Below are positions 1-5,195 of a stretch of 6,284 bases of DNA, one piece after another. The stretch comes from Anaerolineales bacterium. Lineage in GTDB: Bacteria > Chloroflexota > Anaerolineae > Anaerolineales > Villigracilaceae. The stretch lies in assembly GCA_015489255.1 (NCBI GenBank), contig WGAD01000172.1, positions 1 through 6,284 of the forward strand, read 5' to 3'. The position numbers and the translations under genes are program-made. Numbering within the stretch: the stretch's first letter is position 1; each line of letters opens with the position of its first letter. The notes beneath the pieces were generated by a model. That model had not been told where the DNA came from and ran no database searches. It saw only the letters and a program-made list of their open reading frames with translations.

Positions 1-100
1 CTTGCAGGCGGGCCTGTTTGGGGGTGCCACCGTGCGCGATGATGCGCCCGTCGAGACGGGCAACCCAGCGCCCGCGGTAGGCGCTTTCGTCGGAGGTCAT
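1..100 (-). CDS. N-terminus of an unidentified protein (3' end outside window)
   Basis: Only the first 33 codons are visible, beginning MTSDESAYRGRWVARLDG and ending at the window edge, so the reading frame is open to position 1. The ATG overlaps the hpt stop codon as ATGA (97-100), and no Shine-Dalgarno sequence lies close in front of it, so it is probably translated by reinitiation after hpt. The segment reads like a short beta-rich module (GRWVARLDGRIIAHGGTP, then KQAR starting a helix). From memory, similar N-termini occur in Chloroflexota proteins, some annotated as HD-domain or tRNA nucleotidyltransferase-like, but 33 residues cannot decide this. The real-gene call rests on the overlap, the frame and the operon context; the function is unknown. 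Confidence 0.6.
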   Translation of the reverse strand, partial: MTSDESAYRGRWVARLDGRIIAHGGTPKQARLQ

Positions 101-660
101 GGTTCGGGCGGGACGTATTTCTCCAGGTCAACGACGCCGATGAAGGGCAGGTTGCGGTAGTATTCGTCCATATCGAGGCCGTAGCCGAAAACGAATTCGT
201 TGGGGATGGCAAAACCACGGTAATGGATGGGGATATCGACTTCGCGGCGTTCGACTTTGTCGAGCAGGGTGCAAACGCGCAGACTCTTGGGGTGACGGGT
301 GCCGAGGAATTCCAGGACGTAGGAAAGGGTGTGGCCGCTGTCGATGATGTCTTCTACCAGCAGGACGTTGCGCCCGCGGATATCTGTTTGCAGGTCGAGG
401 GACAGGCGCACCGTGCCGCTGGATTGGCGGGCGCCGACGCCGTAGGAGGCGATCGCCATGAAGTCCACCTGGTGGGGGGTTTGCAGGTGACGCATGAGAT
501 CAACGAGAAAGACGACGCCGCCGCGCAGGATGCAGATCAGGAGGAGGTCTTGTCCTTCGTAATCCCGATCGATTTCAGCGGCCAGTTCACGAATGCGGGT
601 TTGCAAAGCGTCGGAGTCGATGAGCACTTTGCCGAGGAAGTTTTGATAGGGTTGGATCAT
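97..660 (-). CDS. hpt: Hypoxanthine (guanine) phosphoribosyltransferase
   Basis: This cytoplasmic purine-salvage enzyme joins hypoxanthine or guanine to PRPP, giving IMP or GMP. The 187-residue product has the usual length for bacterial Hpt. The PRPP-binding motif LLVEDIIDSGHTL is at residues 100-112, with the paired acidic residues E103-D104. Also visible are the ILRGG loop (44-48), the flexible-loop segment ASYG (71-74), the purine-contacting lysine K135 in LLDK, and the C-terminal FVFGYGLDMDEYYRNLP. The ATG at 660 is chosen because AAAGGAT (667-673) lies 7 nt in front of it and the family N-terminus fits. A TTG at 681, overlapping the tdk stop, would add seven residues. The gene starts 17 nt after tdk and ends in an ATGA overlap with the next gene, so these three are probably co-transcribed. 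With thymidine kinase it makes a small nucleotide-salvage block. Confidence 0.96.
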   Translation of the reverse strand: MIQPYQNFLGKVLIDSDALQTRIRELAAEIDRDYEGQDLLLICILRGGVVFLVDLMRHLQTPHQVDFMAIASYGVGARQSSGTVRLSLDLQTDIRGRNVLLVEDIIDSGHTLSYVLEFLGTRHPKSLRVCTLLDKVERREVDIPIHYRGFAIPNEFVFGYGLDMDEYYRNLPFIGVVDLEKYVPPEP

Positions 661-677
661 GAGGGCATCCTTTCTCG

Positions 678-1250
678 TCAATCGCGGGGCACCTGGTGGT
701 GCTGGCGGCAGCGCGCCTCATAGAGTTCCGAGGCGCCAACGATGACGACGGGGTCATCGTAATGGGCGGGAAGCCCGTTGACCAGGCGCTGGGTGCGTGC
801 AGCTTCTTGCCCGCAGATGATGCAAATGGCGCGTAATTTGTCTACGCGGTCGGCTTTGGCCATCAGAGCGGGCATCGGCCCGAAGGGTTCGCCGCGAAAG
901 TCCATATCTAACCCGGCGACGATGACGCGAATGCCGCGCTCGGCGAGGGCTTCGCAAATGTCGATGATGCTTTCATCGAAAAATTGGGCTTCATCCACCC
1001 CGACGACTGTGGTTTCGGGGTGCAAATGATCCAGAATTTCGGCGGCACGGGCGACCGGCAGGGCGTCGAAATCGGCACCAGCATGTGAGGTGACCTTTTC
1101 CTCAGCGTAACGATTATCCAAGGTGGGTTTAAACACCTGGATTTTCTGGCGGGCGATGGTGGCGCGGCGCAAGCGGCGGATTAATTCATCCGTTTTGCCG
1201 CTGAACATGGAGCCGGTGATGACTTCCAGCGAGCCGTAAAGATGCTTCAT
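678..1250 (-). CDS. tdk: Thymidine kinase, type II (zinc-containing)
   Basis: This cytoplasmic enzyme phosphorylates thymidine to dTMP with ATP in the pyrimidine salvage pathway. The 190 residues contain the P-loop GSMFSGKT at 13-20, the Walker B/catalytic segment DEAQFF at 86-91 (E87 the expected general base), and the [11 protein letters not shown] loop (113-123). The lasso-domain zinc ligands are C143, C146, C181 and H184; the final CxxH replaces the more usual CxxC and is a known variant. [18 protein letters not shown] (164-181) is the thymidine-binding lasso. The ATG at 1250 is preferred because GAGG (1260-1263) lies 9 nt upstream. A longer reading from 1301 would begin inside the terminator hairpin and add 17 residues foreign to the family. 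The gene lies 26 nt beyond a strong terminator, so its transcription depends on read-through or a separate promoter. Confidence 0.96.
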   Translation of the reverse strand: MKHLYGSLEVITGSMFSGKTDELIRRLRRATIARQKIQVFKPTLDNRYAEEKVTSHAGADFDALPVARAAEILDHLHPETTVVGVDEAQFFDESIIDICEALAERGIRVIVAGLDMDFRGEPFGPMPALMAKADRVDKLRAICIICGQEAARTQRLVNGLPAHYDDPVVIVGASELYEARCRQHHQVPRD

Positions 1251-1276
1251 GTTTGGGTACCTCGTAGCAATGGGAT

Positions 1277-1309
1277 AAAAAAACAGGCAGATGGGTTGCA
1301 TCTGCCTGT
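1277..1309 (-). terminator. Intrinsic terminator between rpmE and tdk
   Basis: In minus-strand RNA a perfect 10-bp stem, CAGGCAGATG with CATCTGCCTG (1299-1308 with 1284-1293), closes a 5-nt loop and is followed by seven uridines (1277-1283). One more A-U pair (1283/1309) can extend it. The hairpin starts about 20 nt after the rpmE stop codon and its U-tract ends 26 nt before the tdk start. It should end most transcripts of the ribosomal-protein genes and set tdk-hpt to a lower level. No convincing promoter is visible between it and tdk. Confidence 0.9.
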
Positions 1310-1328
1310 AAGTTTAACCGAAAATGGG

Positions 1329-1790
1329 CTATTCGGCGGGCATCTCGTAGCCAAAAGCCCGCAATTGTTTTTTGATGTCGATCAGGGATTTGCGGCCAAA
1401 GCCCTGGATGGAGAGCAAGGCTTCTTCGCCTTCGTTGGCGAGTTTTTCCAGGAATTGCCCTGCCGTTGCGATGCCCGCCTTCTCCAGCGCGGAGAGCGAG
1501 CGGCTGCTGACGTCCAGGTCGGTCAGTGGGCGTTCGGGCGAAATGCGCGCGGCTTCGCGGGCCTTTTTGGCGGCTTCGTATTCTTCTTTGGCTTTCAAGC
1601 GGCGGTAGAAGCGATCCACCTGGCCTTCGAGGTCGACGATGCGCTGTTGTTCGCCGGTGTAGAAGGGGTGGCAGGCCGAGCAGATGTCCACGCGCAGTTC
1701 AGGACGGGTGGAACCGGTTGTCCAGGTGTTGCCGCAGGCGCAAGTCACCCTGGCTTCCGGGTAATAGGTGGGATGAATATCTTTTTTCAT
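1329..1790 (-). CDS. rpmE: Ribosomal protein L31 fused to an RNA polymerase alpha-CTD-like domain
   Basis: Residues 1-67 are a full zinc-type L31 of the large ribosomal subunit: [12 protein letters not shown], zinc ligands C17, C19, C37 and C40 ([14 protein letters not shown]), and VDRFYRRL at the end. L31 normally stops at about 70 residues; this protein has 153. A charged, probably helical linker (68-87, [13 protein letters not shown]) leads to residues 88-149. These align without difficulty with the C-terminal domain of the RNA polymerase alpha subunit: [20 protein letters not shown], then a helix, then [19 protein letters not shown] and RAFGY. The E. coli alpha R265, G296, K298 and S299 equivalents are kept (R97, G132, K134, S135); N268, C269 and E302 become S100, A101 and D138. 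The frame is unbroken, with no internal Met before residue 150. The start has GAGG 6 nt upstream, and the gene follows rpmA by 10 nt. The domain could alternatively be called generic helix-hairpin-helix, but the alpha-CTD match is much closer. Confidence 0.95.
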   Translation of the reverse strand: MKKDIHPTYYPEARVTCACGNTWTTGSTRPELRVDICSACHPFYTGEQQRIVDLEGQVDRFYRRLKAKEEYEAAKKAREAARISPERPLTDLDVSSRSLSALEKAGIATAGQFLEKLANEGEEALLSIQGFGRKSLIDIKKQLRAFGYEMPAE

Positions 1791-1800
1791 GGGGCGCCTC

Positions 1801-2061
1801 TTATGCTTTTTCTACGGGGATCACATTCACACGTTTGCGACCGCGGCGGATGTCGAATTTGACGATGCCGTCGGCGGTGGCAAAGAGCGTGTCATCATTT
1901 CCTTTGGCAACGTTCAGGCCCGGGTGGATGCGCGTGCCGCGCTGACGAACCAGGATGTTGCCGGCCAGCACAAATTGCCCGCCATAGCGTTTGACGCCCA
2001 GGCGTTTGGATTTGCTGTCACGACCGTTGCGGCTGGAACCGCCACCTTTTTTGTGTGCCAT
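1801..2061 (-). CDS. rpmA: Ribosomal protein L27
   Basis: L27 is a large-subunit protein whose N-terminal tail reaches towards the peptidyl-transferase centre. The 86 residues are full length and typical: [19 protein letters not shown], then [20 protein letters not shown] and a basic end, [13 protein letters not shown]. The tail begins directly at the mature MAHKKGG form. The N-terminal extension that Bacillota cleave with the protease Prp is absent, and no prp/ysxB gene lies between rplU and rpmA, so the two absences agree. GAGG 7 nt before the ATG is a good ribosome binding site. The gene sits 22 nt after rplU and 10 nt before rpmE; the rpmE ribosome binding site directly follows the rpmA TAA stop. 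Confidence 0.98.
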   Translation of the reverse strand: MAHKKGGGSSRNGRDSKSKRLGVKRYGGQFVLAGNILVRQRGTRIHPGLNVAKGNDDTLFATADGIVKFDIRRGRKRVNVIPVEKA

Positions 2062-2083
2062 AGTTTTACCTCACCACTCAGAA

Positions 2084-2404
2084 CTATTTTCCGGTACCAA
2101 TTTCCAGGATTTGCAGACGGGTGTACTGCTGCCGATGACCGGTTTTGACGCGATAGCGCTTTTTGGGGCGGTATTTGAAGACGATCAGCTTCGGCCCTTT
2201 GACGTGTTCGACAACGGTGGCCTTGACTTTGGCGCCCTCGACGGTCGGCGTACCGATGGCGATCTCCTCGCCGTCGGCTACCAGCAACACGGAGTCGAGT
2301 TCGATGCTGTCGCCGGGGTTGGCCGGCAGGCGGTCCACATCAATGAAGCCGCCTTCGACGGCTTTGTATTGCTTGCCGCCGCTTTCGACAATAGCGTATT
2401 TCAT
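2084..2404 (-). CDS. rplU: Ribosomal protein L21
   Basis: L21 binds 23S rRNA in the large subunit. The 106 residues start MKYAIVESGGKQYKAVEGG and carry the family signature near the C-terminus, KKRYRVKTGHRQQYTRLQI. Length is normal (about 103). The ATG at 2404 has GGAG 6 nt upstream. The frame stays open upstream through 43 more codons, but that extension would reach into the -10 box of the operon promoter, and its in-frame ATGs at 2503 and 2491 lack ribosome binding sites, so the short form is correct. It is the first gene of the operon rplU-rpmA-rpmE. Confidence 0.98.
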   Translation of the reverse strand: MKYAIVESGGKQYKAVEGGFIDVDRLPANPGDSIELDSVLLVADGEEIAIGTPTVEGAKVKATVVEHVKGPKLIVFKYRPKKRYRVKTGHRQQYTRLQILEIGTGK

Positions 2405-2526
2405 GGTCCTCTCCAGGTCTTCGCTTCGCCGCCAGGCTTGCGGGGCGGGCAGCCCATCGCCAACCGGCGGGGAAGCCGGGATAACAAGCATAAACCCCAG
2501 CATTGCAACACTGCCGGGGCAAAGCG
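2405..2526 (-). promoter_or_regulatory. Structured 5' leader of the rplU operon
   Basis: The predicted transcript starts near 2525-2529, leaving about 120 nt before the rplU ATG. Two hairpins can form in minus-strand RNA. The first is an 8-bp stem (2512-2519 with 2495-2502, 9-nt loop) containing one G-U pair, which is an A/C mismatch on the plus strand. The second is CCGGC/GCCGG (2475-2479 with 2464-2468) around a 6-nt loop. The last 20 nt before the ATG are purine-rich and probably unpaired, holding the GGAG ribosome binding site. Leaders before rplU are known autoregulatory sites in Bacillota; I cannot say whether this one is homologous. No U-tract follows either hairpin, so neither looks like a terminator. 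Confidence 0.5.
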
Positions 2527-2532
2527 GACGCA

Positions 2533-2561
2533 ATTATAGCAGGCTTTTGGGTGCGTGTCAA
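2533..2561 (-). promoter_or_regulatory. Consensus sigma-70 promoter of the rplU operon
   Basis: On the minus strand a perfect -35 box TTGACA (2556-2561) is separated by exactly 17 bp from a perfect -10 box TATAAT (2533-2538). Transcription should begin about 7 nt downstream, near 2525-2529. It points into rplU and is strong enough by sequence to supply ribosomal proteins. An exact match in both boxes and spacing is unlikely by chance in GC-rich DNA. Confidence 0.92.
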
Positions 2562-2733
2562 ACAAGAGCTCAGCGATTTAAAAGAGGGTGCTCGAGACAT
2601 GCAGACAGCATGGTTGCCTGGACGACGGATGAGCGGCACCATGTTTGTTCTCACACGGAGACACGGGGAGAGGCTGGTGTGCCCCTGTTTCTGCAAAATG
2701 GGAGCGCTCCCGCGAGTGCGGCGGGTCAGGGTT
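2562..2733. other. Intergenic region between divergent promoters
   Basis: About 170 bp lie between the two divergent promoters with no supportable gene. It holds the A/T run ATTTAAAA at 2576-2583, which falls at about -50 to -57 of the rplU promoter, where the distal part of an UP element would lie. It also has an imperfect 8-bp tandem pair, CACGGAGA and CACGGGGA (2654-2669), and the palindrome at 2700-2711. Short open frames on both strands here have no ribosome binding site and resemble nothing I recognise. Confidence 0.6.
2700..2711. repeat. Perfect 12-bp palindrome, possible operator
   Basis: GGGAGCGCTCCC is an exact self-complementary palindrome. It lies just upstream of the place where the -35 box of the plus-strand promoter would be, at about -39 to -50 from the predicted start. 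That position suits a dimeric transcription factor. A 12-bp palindrome can occur by chance in GC-rich DNA, so a regulatory role is only a suggestion. Confidence 0.35.
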
Positions 2734-2742
2734 TGTTATAAT
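2734..2742 (+). promoter_or_regulatory. Extended -10 promoter of the flippase-like gene
   Basis: TGTTATAAT is a TGn extension joined to a perfect TATAAT (2737-2742). No good -35 box is found 16-18 bp upstream, which is acceptable for extended -10 promoters. The predicted start is at 2749-2750, on or one base before the ATG at 2750, implying a leaderless mRNA. An ATG at 2741 lies inside the -10 box and so would not be transcribed from this promoter. Confidence 0.65.
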
Positions 2743-2749
2743 GCCGCTC

Positions 2750-3757
2750 ATGCGCAAAATTTTCGCGGTGTTGATCTTTTTCCTGGCCGTGGTGCTGGTC
2801 ATCCTCAGTTTTTCCGAGTTGCAGAGCATCTTGAGCATTTTACAACAGGCGGATTATCGGTTGCTGGCCGGTGGCCTGGTGGTGGAATTACTGTGGATCC
2901 AGGCGGCAGCGTTGACGTATGCTTCTATTTACCGCGCATTGGGCGTTGCCGATTCTCCACGGCGGCTGTTCAGCGTGGTGGCTGCGGCCAATTTCATTAA
3001 TGTGGTTGCGCCCAGCGCGGGCATGGGAGGGGTGGCTATTTTCGTCAAAGATGGGCGGCGGCAAGGGCACCCTGCCGGCCGGGTGGCGATCAGCGGGGCG
3101 TTGTATGTGTTCTTCGATTTGCTCTCGGTGCTGGCGGTTGTGCTGTTGGGGATGGTGGTGCTCGTTCGGCGCAACAATTTGACGATGAGCGAGATCCTGG
3201 CGGCGGCCTTTCTCTTTTTGGTGGCGCTGACGATTGGCGTGTTGTTGTTTATTGGCTCACATTCCTCTGCCCGGCTGGGGCGGGTGCTGGCGGGTGCGGC
3301 CCGCAGGATTAACCGCCTGTTGCGTCCGCTGCTGCGGCGCGATTACTTGAGCGAAACCCGGGCCCATGCGTTTGCCGATGAGATCGGCGAGGGCTTGTCT
3401 GAGCTGCGCCGCGATCCGCTGCGGTTGCGCGAGCCGTTGTTTTGGGCGCTGGCGAACAAATCTTTGCTTATTTTCATTTTCATGTGCATGTTCATGGCGT
3501 TCAAGGTGCCTTTTTCGGCGGGCACGATTGTTGGCGGCTTTGCCATTGGCTATTTGTTTTTAATCGTGTCTCCTACGCCTTCCGGTGTGGGAGTGGTGGA
3601 AGGTGTGCTGGCGGTGGTGTTGCGGTCTTTGCGGGTGCCCTTCGATGCCGCCGTGGTGGTAACCCTGGCCTACCGCGCGGTGACGTTTTGGTTCCCCCTG
3701 GCGGTGGGCGCGCTGGCTTTTCACCGCTTCAATCGCCAGGAGATCGTCATCGAGTGA
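2750..3757 (+). CDS. Flippase-like membrane protein (YbhN / LPG-synthase-TM family)
   Basis: The 335-residue protein is very hydrophobic, with about eight predicted membrane helices (roughly 4-21, 38-61, 74-98, 113-139, 148-169, 231-251, 257-275, 297-322) and a basic cytoplasmic-type loop at 172-230. It matches the UPF0104/lysylphosphatidylglycerol-synthase transmembrane family: NFINVVAPSAGMGG (81-94), the conserved SPTPSGVGVVEG (274-285) and YRAVTFWFP (308-316). Relatives move or transfer lipids or lipid-linked groups across the inner membrane. The soluble aminoacyl-transferase domain of MprF is absent, so it is unlikely to make lysyl-PG itself. The substrate cannot be named. The ATG at 2750 is chosen because the promoter start falls there; the ATGs at 2741 and 2645 lie within or upstream of the -10 box and lack ribosome binding sites. 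It stands alone, convergent to the ribonuclease pair. Confidence 0.88.
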   Translation: MRKIFAVLIFFLAVVLVILSFSELQSILSILQQADYRLLAGGLVVELLWIQAAALTYASIYRALGVADSPRRLFSVVAAANFINVVAPSAGMGGVAIFVKDGRRQGHPAGRVAISGALYVFFDLLSVLAVVLLGMVVLVRRNNLTMSEILAAAFLFLVALTIGVLLFIGSHSSARLGRVLAGAARRINRLLRPLLRRDYLSETRAHAFADEIGEGLSELRRDPLRLREPLFWALANKSLLIFIFMCMFMAFKVPFSAGTIVGGFAIGYLFLIVSPTPSGVGVVEGVLAVVLRSLRVPFDAAVVVTLAYRAVTFWFPLAVGALAFHRFNRQEIVIE

Positions 3758-3790
3758 GGCCGGCGCCTGCAACCGTTGCCAGCGCCGGCC
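3758..3790. terminator. GC-rich hairpin between convergent genes
   Basis: A perfect 9-bp stem, GGCCGGCGC with GCGCCGGCC (3758-3766 with 3782-3790), encloses a 2x2 internal loop and an inner GCAA/TTGC stem with a 3-nt loop (3769-3779). It begins on the base after the flippase TGA and ends 10 nt before the stop codon of the convergent ribonuclease gene. It is symmetrical enough to act on both transcripts. No U-tract follows on either strand, so termination might need another factor, or the hairpin may mainly protect 3' ends. Confidence 0.5.
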
Positions 3791-3800
3791 GGGGGGATGG

Positions 3801-5195
3801 TCAGATTTCCACGCTGGCGTGCATCTCCGGGTAGTGGACGCGGTGGAAACCGCGTTCTCCCAGTTTTTCCGTCAGGGCTTGGGCGCCGCGCGCCTCGCCG
3901 TGCACCAGGAAGATGTCTTTGACCTGGCCGCGCACGGCGGCAACGTAATCCAGCAAGGTAGATTGCCCAGCATGGCCGGACAATCCGCCGATGGTGGCGA
4001 CCTCGGCTTTGCGGGTGTAGGGTTCGCCGAAGATTTTGACGCGCTTTTCTCGGTCTGCCAGGCGCCGCCCCAGGGTGTGGGGCGCTTGCCAGGAGACGAT
4101 GACGATGGTGTTGCGGCGATCGCCGATGTTGTTGCGCAGGTGGTGCAAGATGCGGCCCGTCTCTGCCATGCCGGAAGCCGACATGATGATGCAAGGACCT
4201 TGGTAATCGTTGATGGCTTTGGATTCTTCCACGCTGCTGGTGTAACGCACTTGCGGAGAATACAGCGCCGGATGGTGGGCGGCGGCGATGAAGGCGTGGG
4301 TTTCGTCGTCCATGTATTCCCGGTGACGGCGATAGACCTCGGTGGCGTGGATCGCCAGCGGGCTATCGACGAACATTTGCACCCGGGGCAATTCGCCCTT
4401 TTCCATCATTTCGTGATACCAGTACACCAGGTGTTGCGTTCTGCCAACGGAAAAGGCCGGGATGATGACCTTGCCGCCGCGCTCGATGGTCTTTTGCGTG
4501 ACTTCGCGCAGTTCTTCGTAGGCTTTCTGCGGGTTTTCGTGCGATTTGTGGCCGTAGGTGCATTCCATTAACAGGTAATTGGCTCCTTGCGGATAGACCG
4601 GATCGCGCAGGAGGGGCATGTTTGGACGTCCGATGTCGCCGGAAAACCACAGACGGAAGCGGCGGCCCTTTTCTTCTATGTCCAGGATGATGGCCGCTGA
4701 CCCCAGCAGGTGCCCGGCGTCCACGAAGGTGGCCTGGACGCCCGGGGCGACTTCCACCGGCTGGTTGTAGTCTACGCCGATCATGTGGTTGATGGTGCGT
4801 GCGGCGTCTTGCTGGGTGTAGAGCGGTTCCAGGGGCGGTTCGCCGCGGCGCGCGCGCCGTTTGTTGACCCATTGGACATCGTATTCCTGAATGTGGCCGG
4901 CATCGCGTAGCATGATGTCGGCCAGGTCTAGTGTGGCGCGGGTGGTGTAGATCTGCCCCGGGTAACCGTTGCGGATGAGCGTCGGCAGGTTGCCGCTGTG
5001 GTCAATGTGGGCGTGCGAGAGCAAGACGACGTCGATTTCGTCGATGGGAAAGGGGAAGTTGCGGTTGCGTTGGAAGGCTTCTTTGCGGCGGCCCTGGTAG
5101 AGGCCGCATTCGAGCAAGATTTTTCTGCCGTTGACTTCCAGCAAGTGTTTGGATCCGGTAACGGTTTGTGCTGCGCCATAGAAGGTGATTTTCAT
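3801..5195 (-). CDS. Beta-CASP metallo-beta-lactamase ribonuclease
   Basis: The 464-residue protein belongs to the two-zinc RNA-processing nucleases related to Thermus TTHA0252 and the CPSF-73/Ysh1 group; it should cut RNA in the cytoplasm. Metal ligands are visible: HAHIDH at 61-66, H162 in DAGHLLGS, D187 in FSGDIG. The beta-CASP insert contains motif A at E211 (ECTYG), motif B at H351-H352 (SASGMAETGRILHHL), motif C at H408 (LSGHAGQ), and HGE at 432-434. Motif 1 has Glu (LLECGLYQG, E29) where Asp is usual. Length fits the family; no KH or other extra RNA-binding domain is present, so it is not RNase J. Two ATGs overlap: 5198 (ATGA with the rnd stop) and 5195. AAAGGAGGG (5200-5208) is 5 nt from the second and only 2 nt from the first, favouring 5195; the product differs by one Met. 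A longer upstream frame is antisense-like shadow inside rnd. Confidence 0.94.
   Translation of the reverse strand: MKITFYGAAQTVTGSKHLLEVNGRKILLECGLYQGRRKEAFQRNRNFPFPIDEIDVVLLSHAHIDHSGNLPTLIRNGYPGQIYTTRATLDLADIMLRDAGHIQEYDVQWVNKRRARRGEPPLEPLYTQQDAARTINHMIGVDYNQPVEVAPGVQATFVDAGHLLGSAAIILDIEEKGRRFRLWFSGDIGRPNMPLLRDPVYPQGANYLLMECTYGHKSHENPQKAYEELREVTQKTIERGGKVIIPAFSVGRTQHLVYWYHEMMEKGELPRVQMFVDSPLAIHATEVYRRHREYMDDETHAFIAAAHHPALYSPQVRYTSSVEESKAINDYQGPCIIMSASGMAETGRILHHLRNNIGDRRNTIVIVSWQAPHTLGRRLADREKRVKIFGEPYTRKAEVATIGGLSGHAGQSTLLDYVAAVRGQVKDIFLVHGEARGAQALTEKLGERGFHRVHYPEMHASVEI

Noticed and set aside
661..681. TTG start for hpt at 681 overlapping the tdk stop
   Set aside because: The ATG at 660 has AAAGGAT at proper spacing and matches the usual N-terminus. 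The TTG remains a minor alternative.
223..723. 166-codon plus-strand open frame opposite hpt
   Set aside because: Antisense shadow of a well-supported gene, without a ribosome binding site.
1251..1301. Longer thymidine kinase starting at 1301
   Set aside because: The start lies in the terminator hairpin and the added residues are foreign to the family; a good ribosome binding site precedes 1250.
1242..1862. 206-codon plus-strand open frame opposite rpmE
   Set aside because: Antisense shadow with Phe/Gly-rich composition running across the terminator and into rpmA; no support.
2405..2533. N-terminal extension of L21 through 43 upstream in-frame codons
   Set aside because: The extension starts inside the -10 box, its in-frame ATGs lack ribosome binding sites, and L21 is complete from the ATG at 2404.
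2562..2733. CRISPR, attachment site or small gene in the divergent intergenic region
   Set aside because: Only one imperfect 8-bp tandem pair and one palindrome are present; no regular repeat-spacer pattern and no plausible short coding frame.
3819..4571. 250-codon plus-strand open frame opposite the beta-CASP gene
   Set aside because: Antisense shadow of a GC-rich gene; low-complexity Gly/Val/Asp composition, no ribosome binding site, no recognisable family, and it lies opposite highly conserved motifs.
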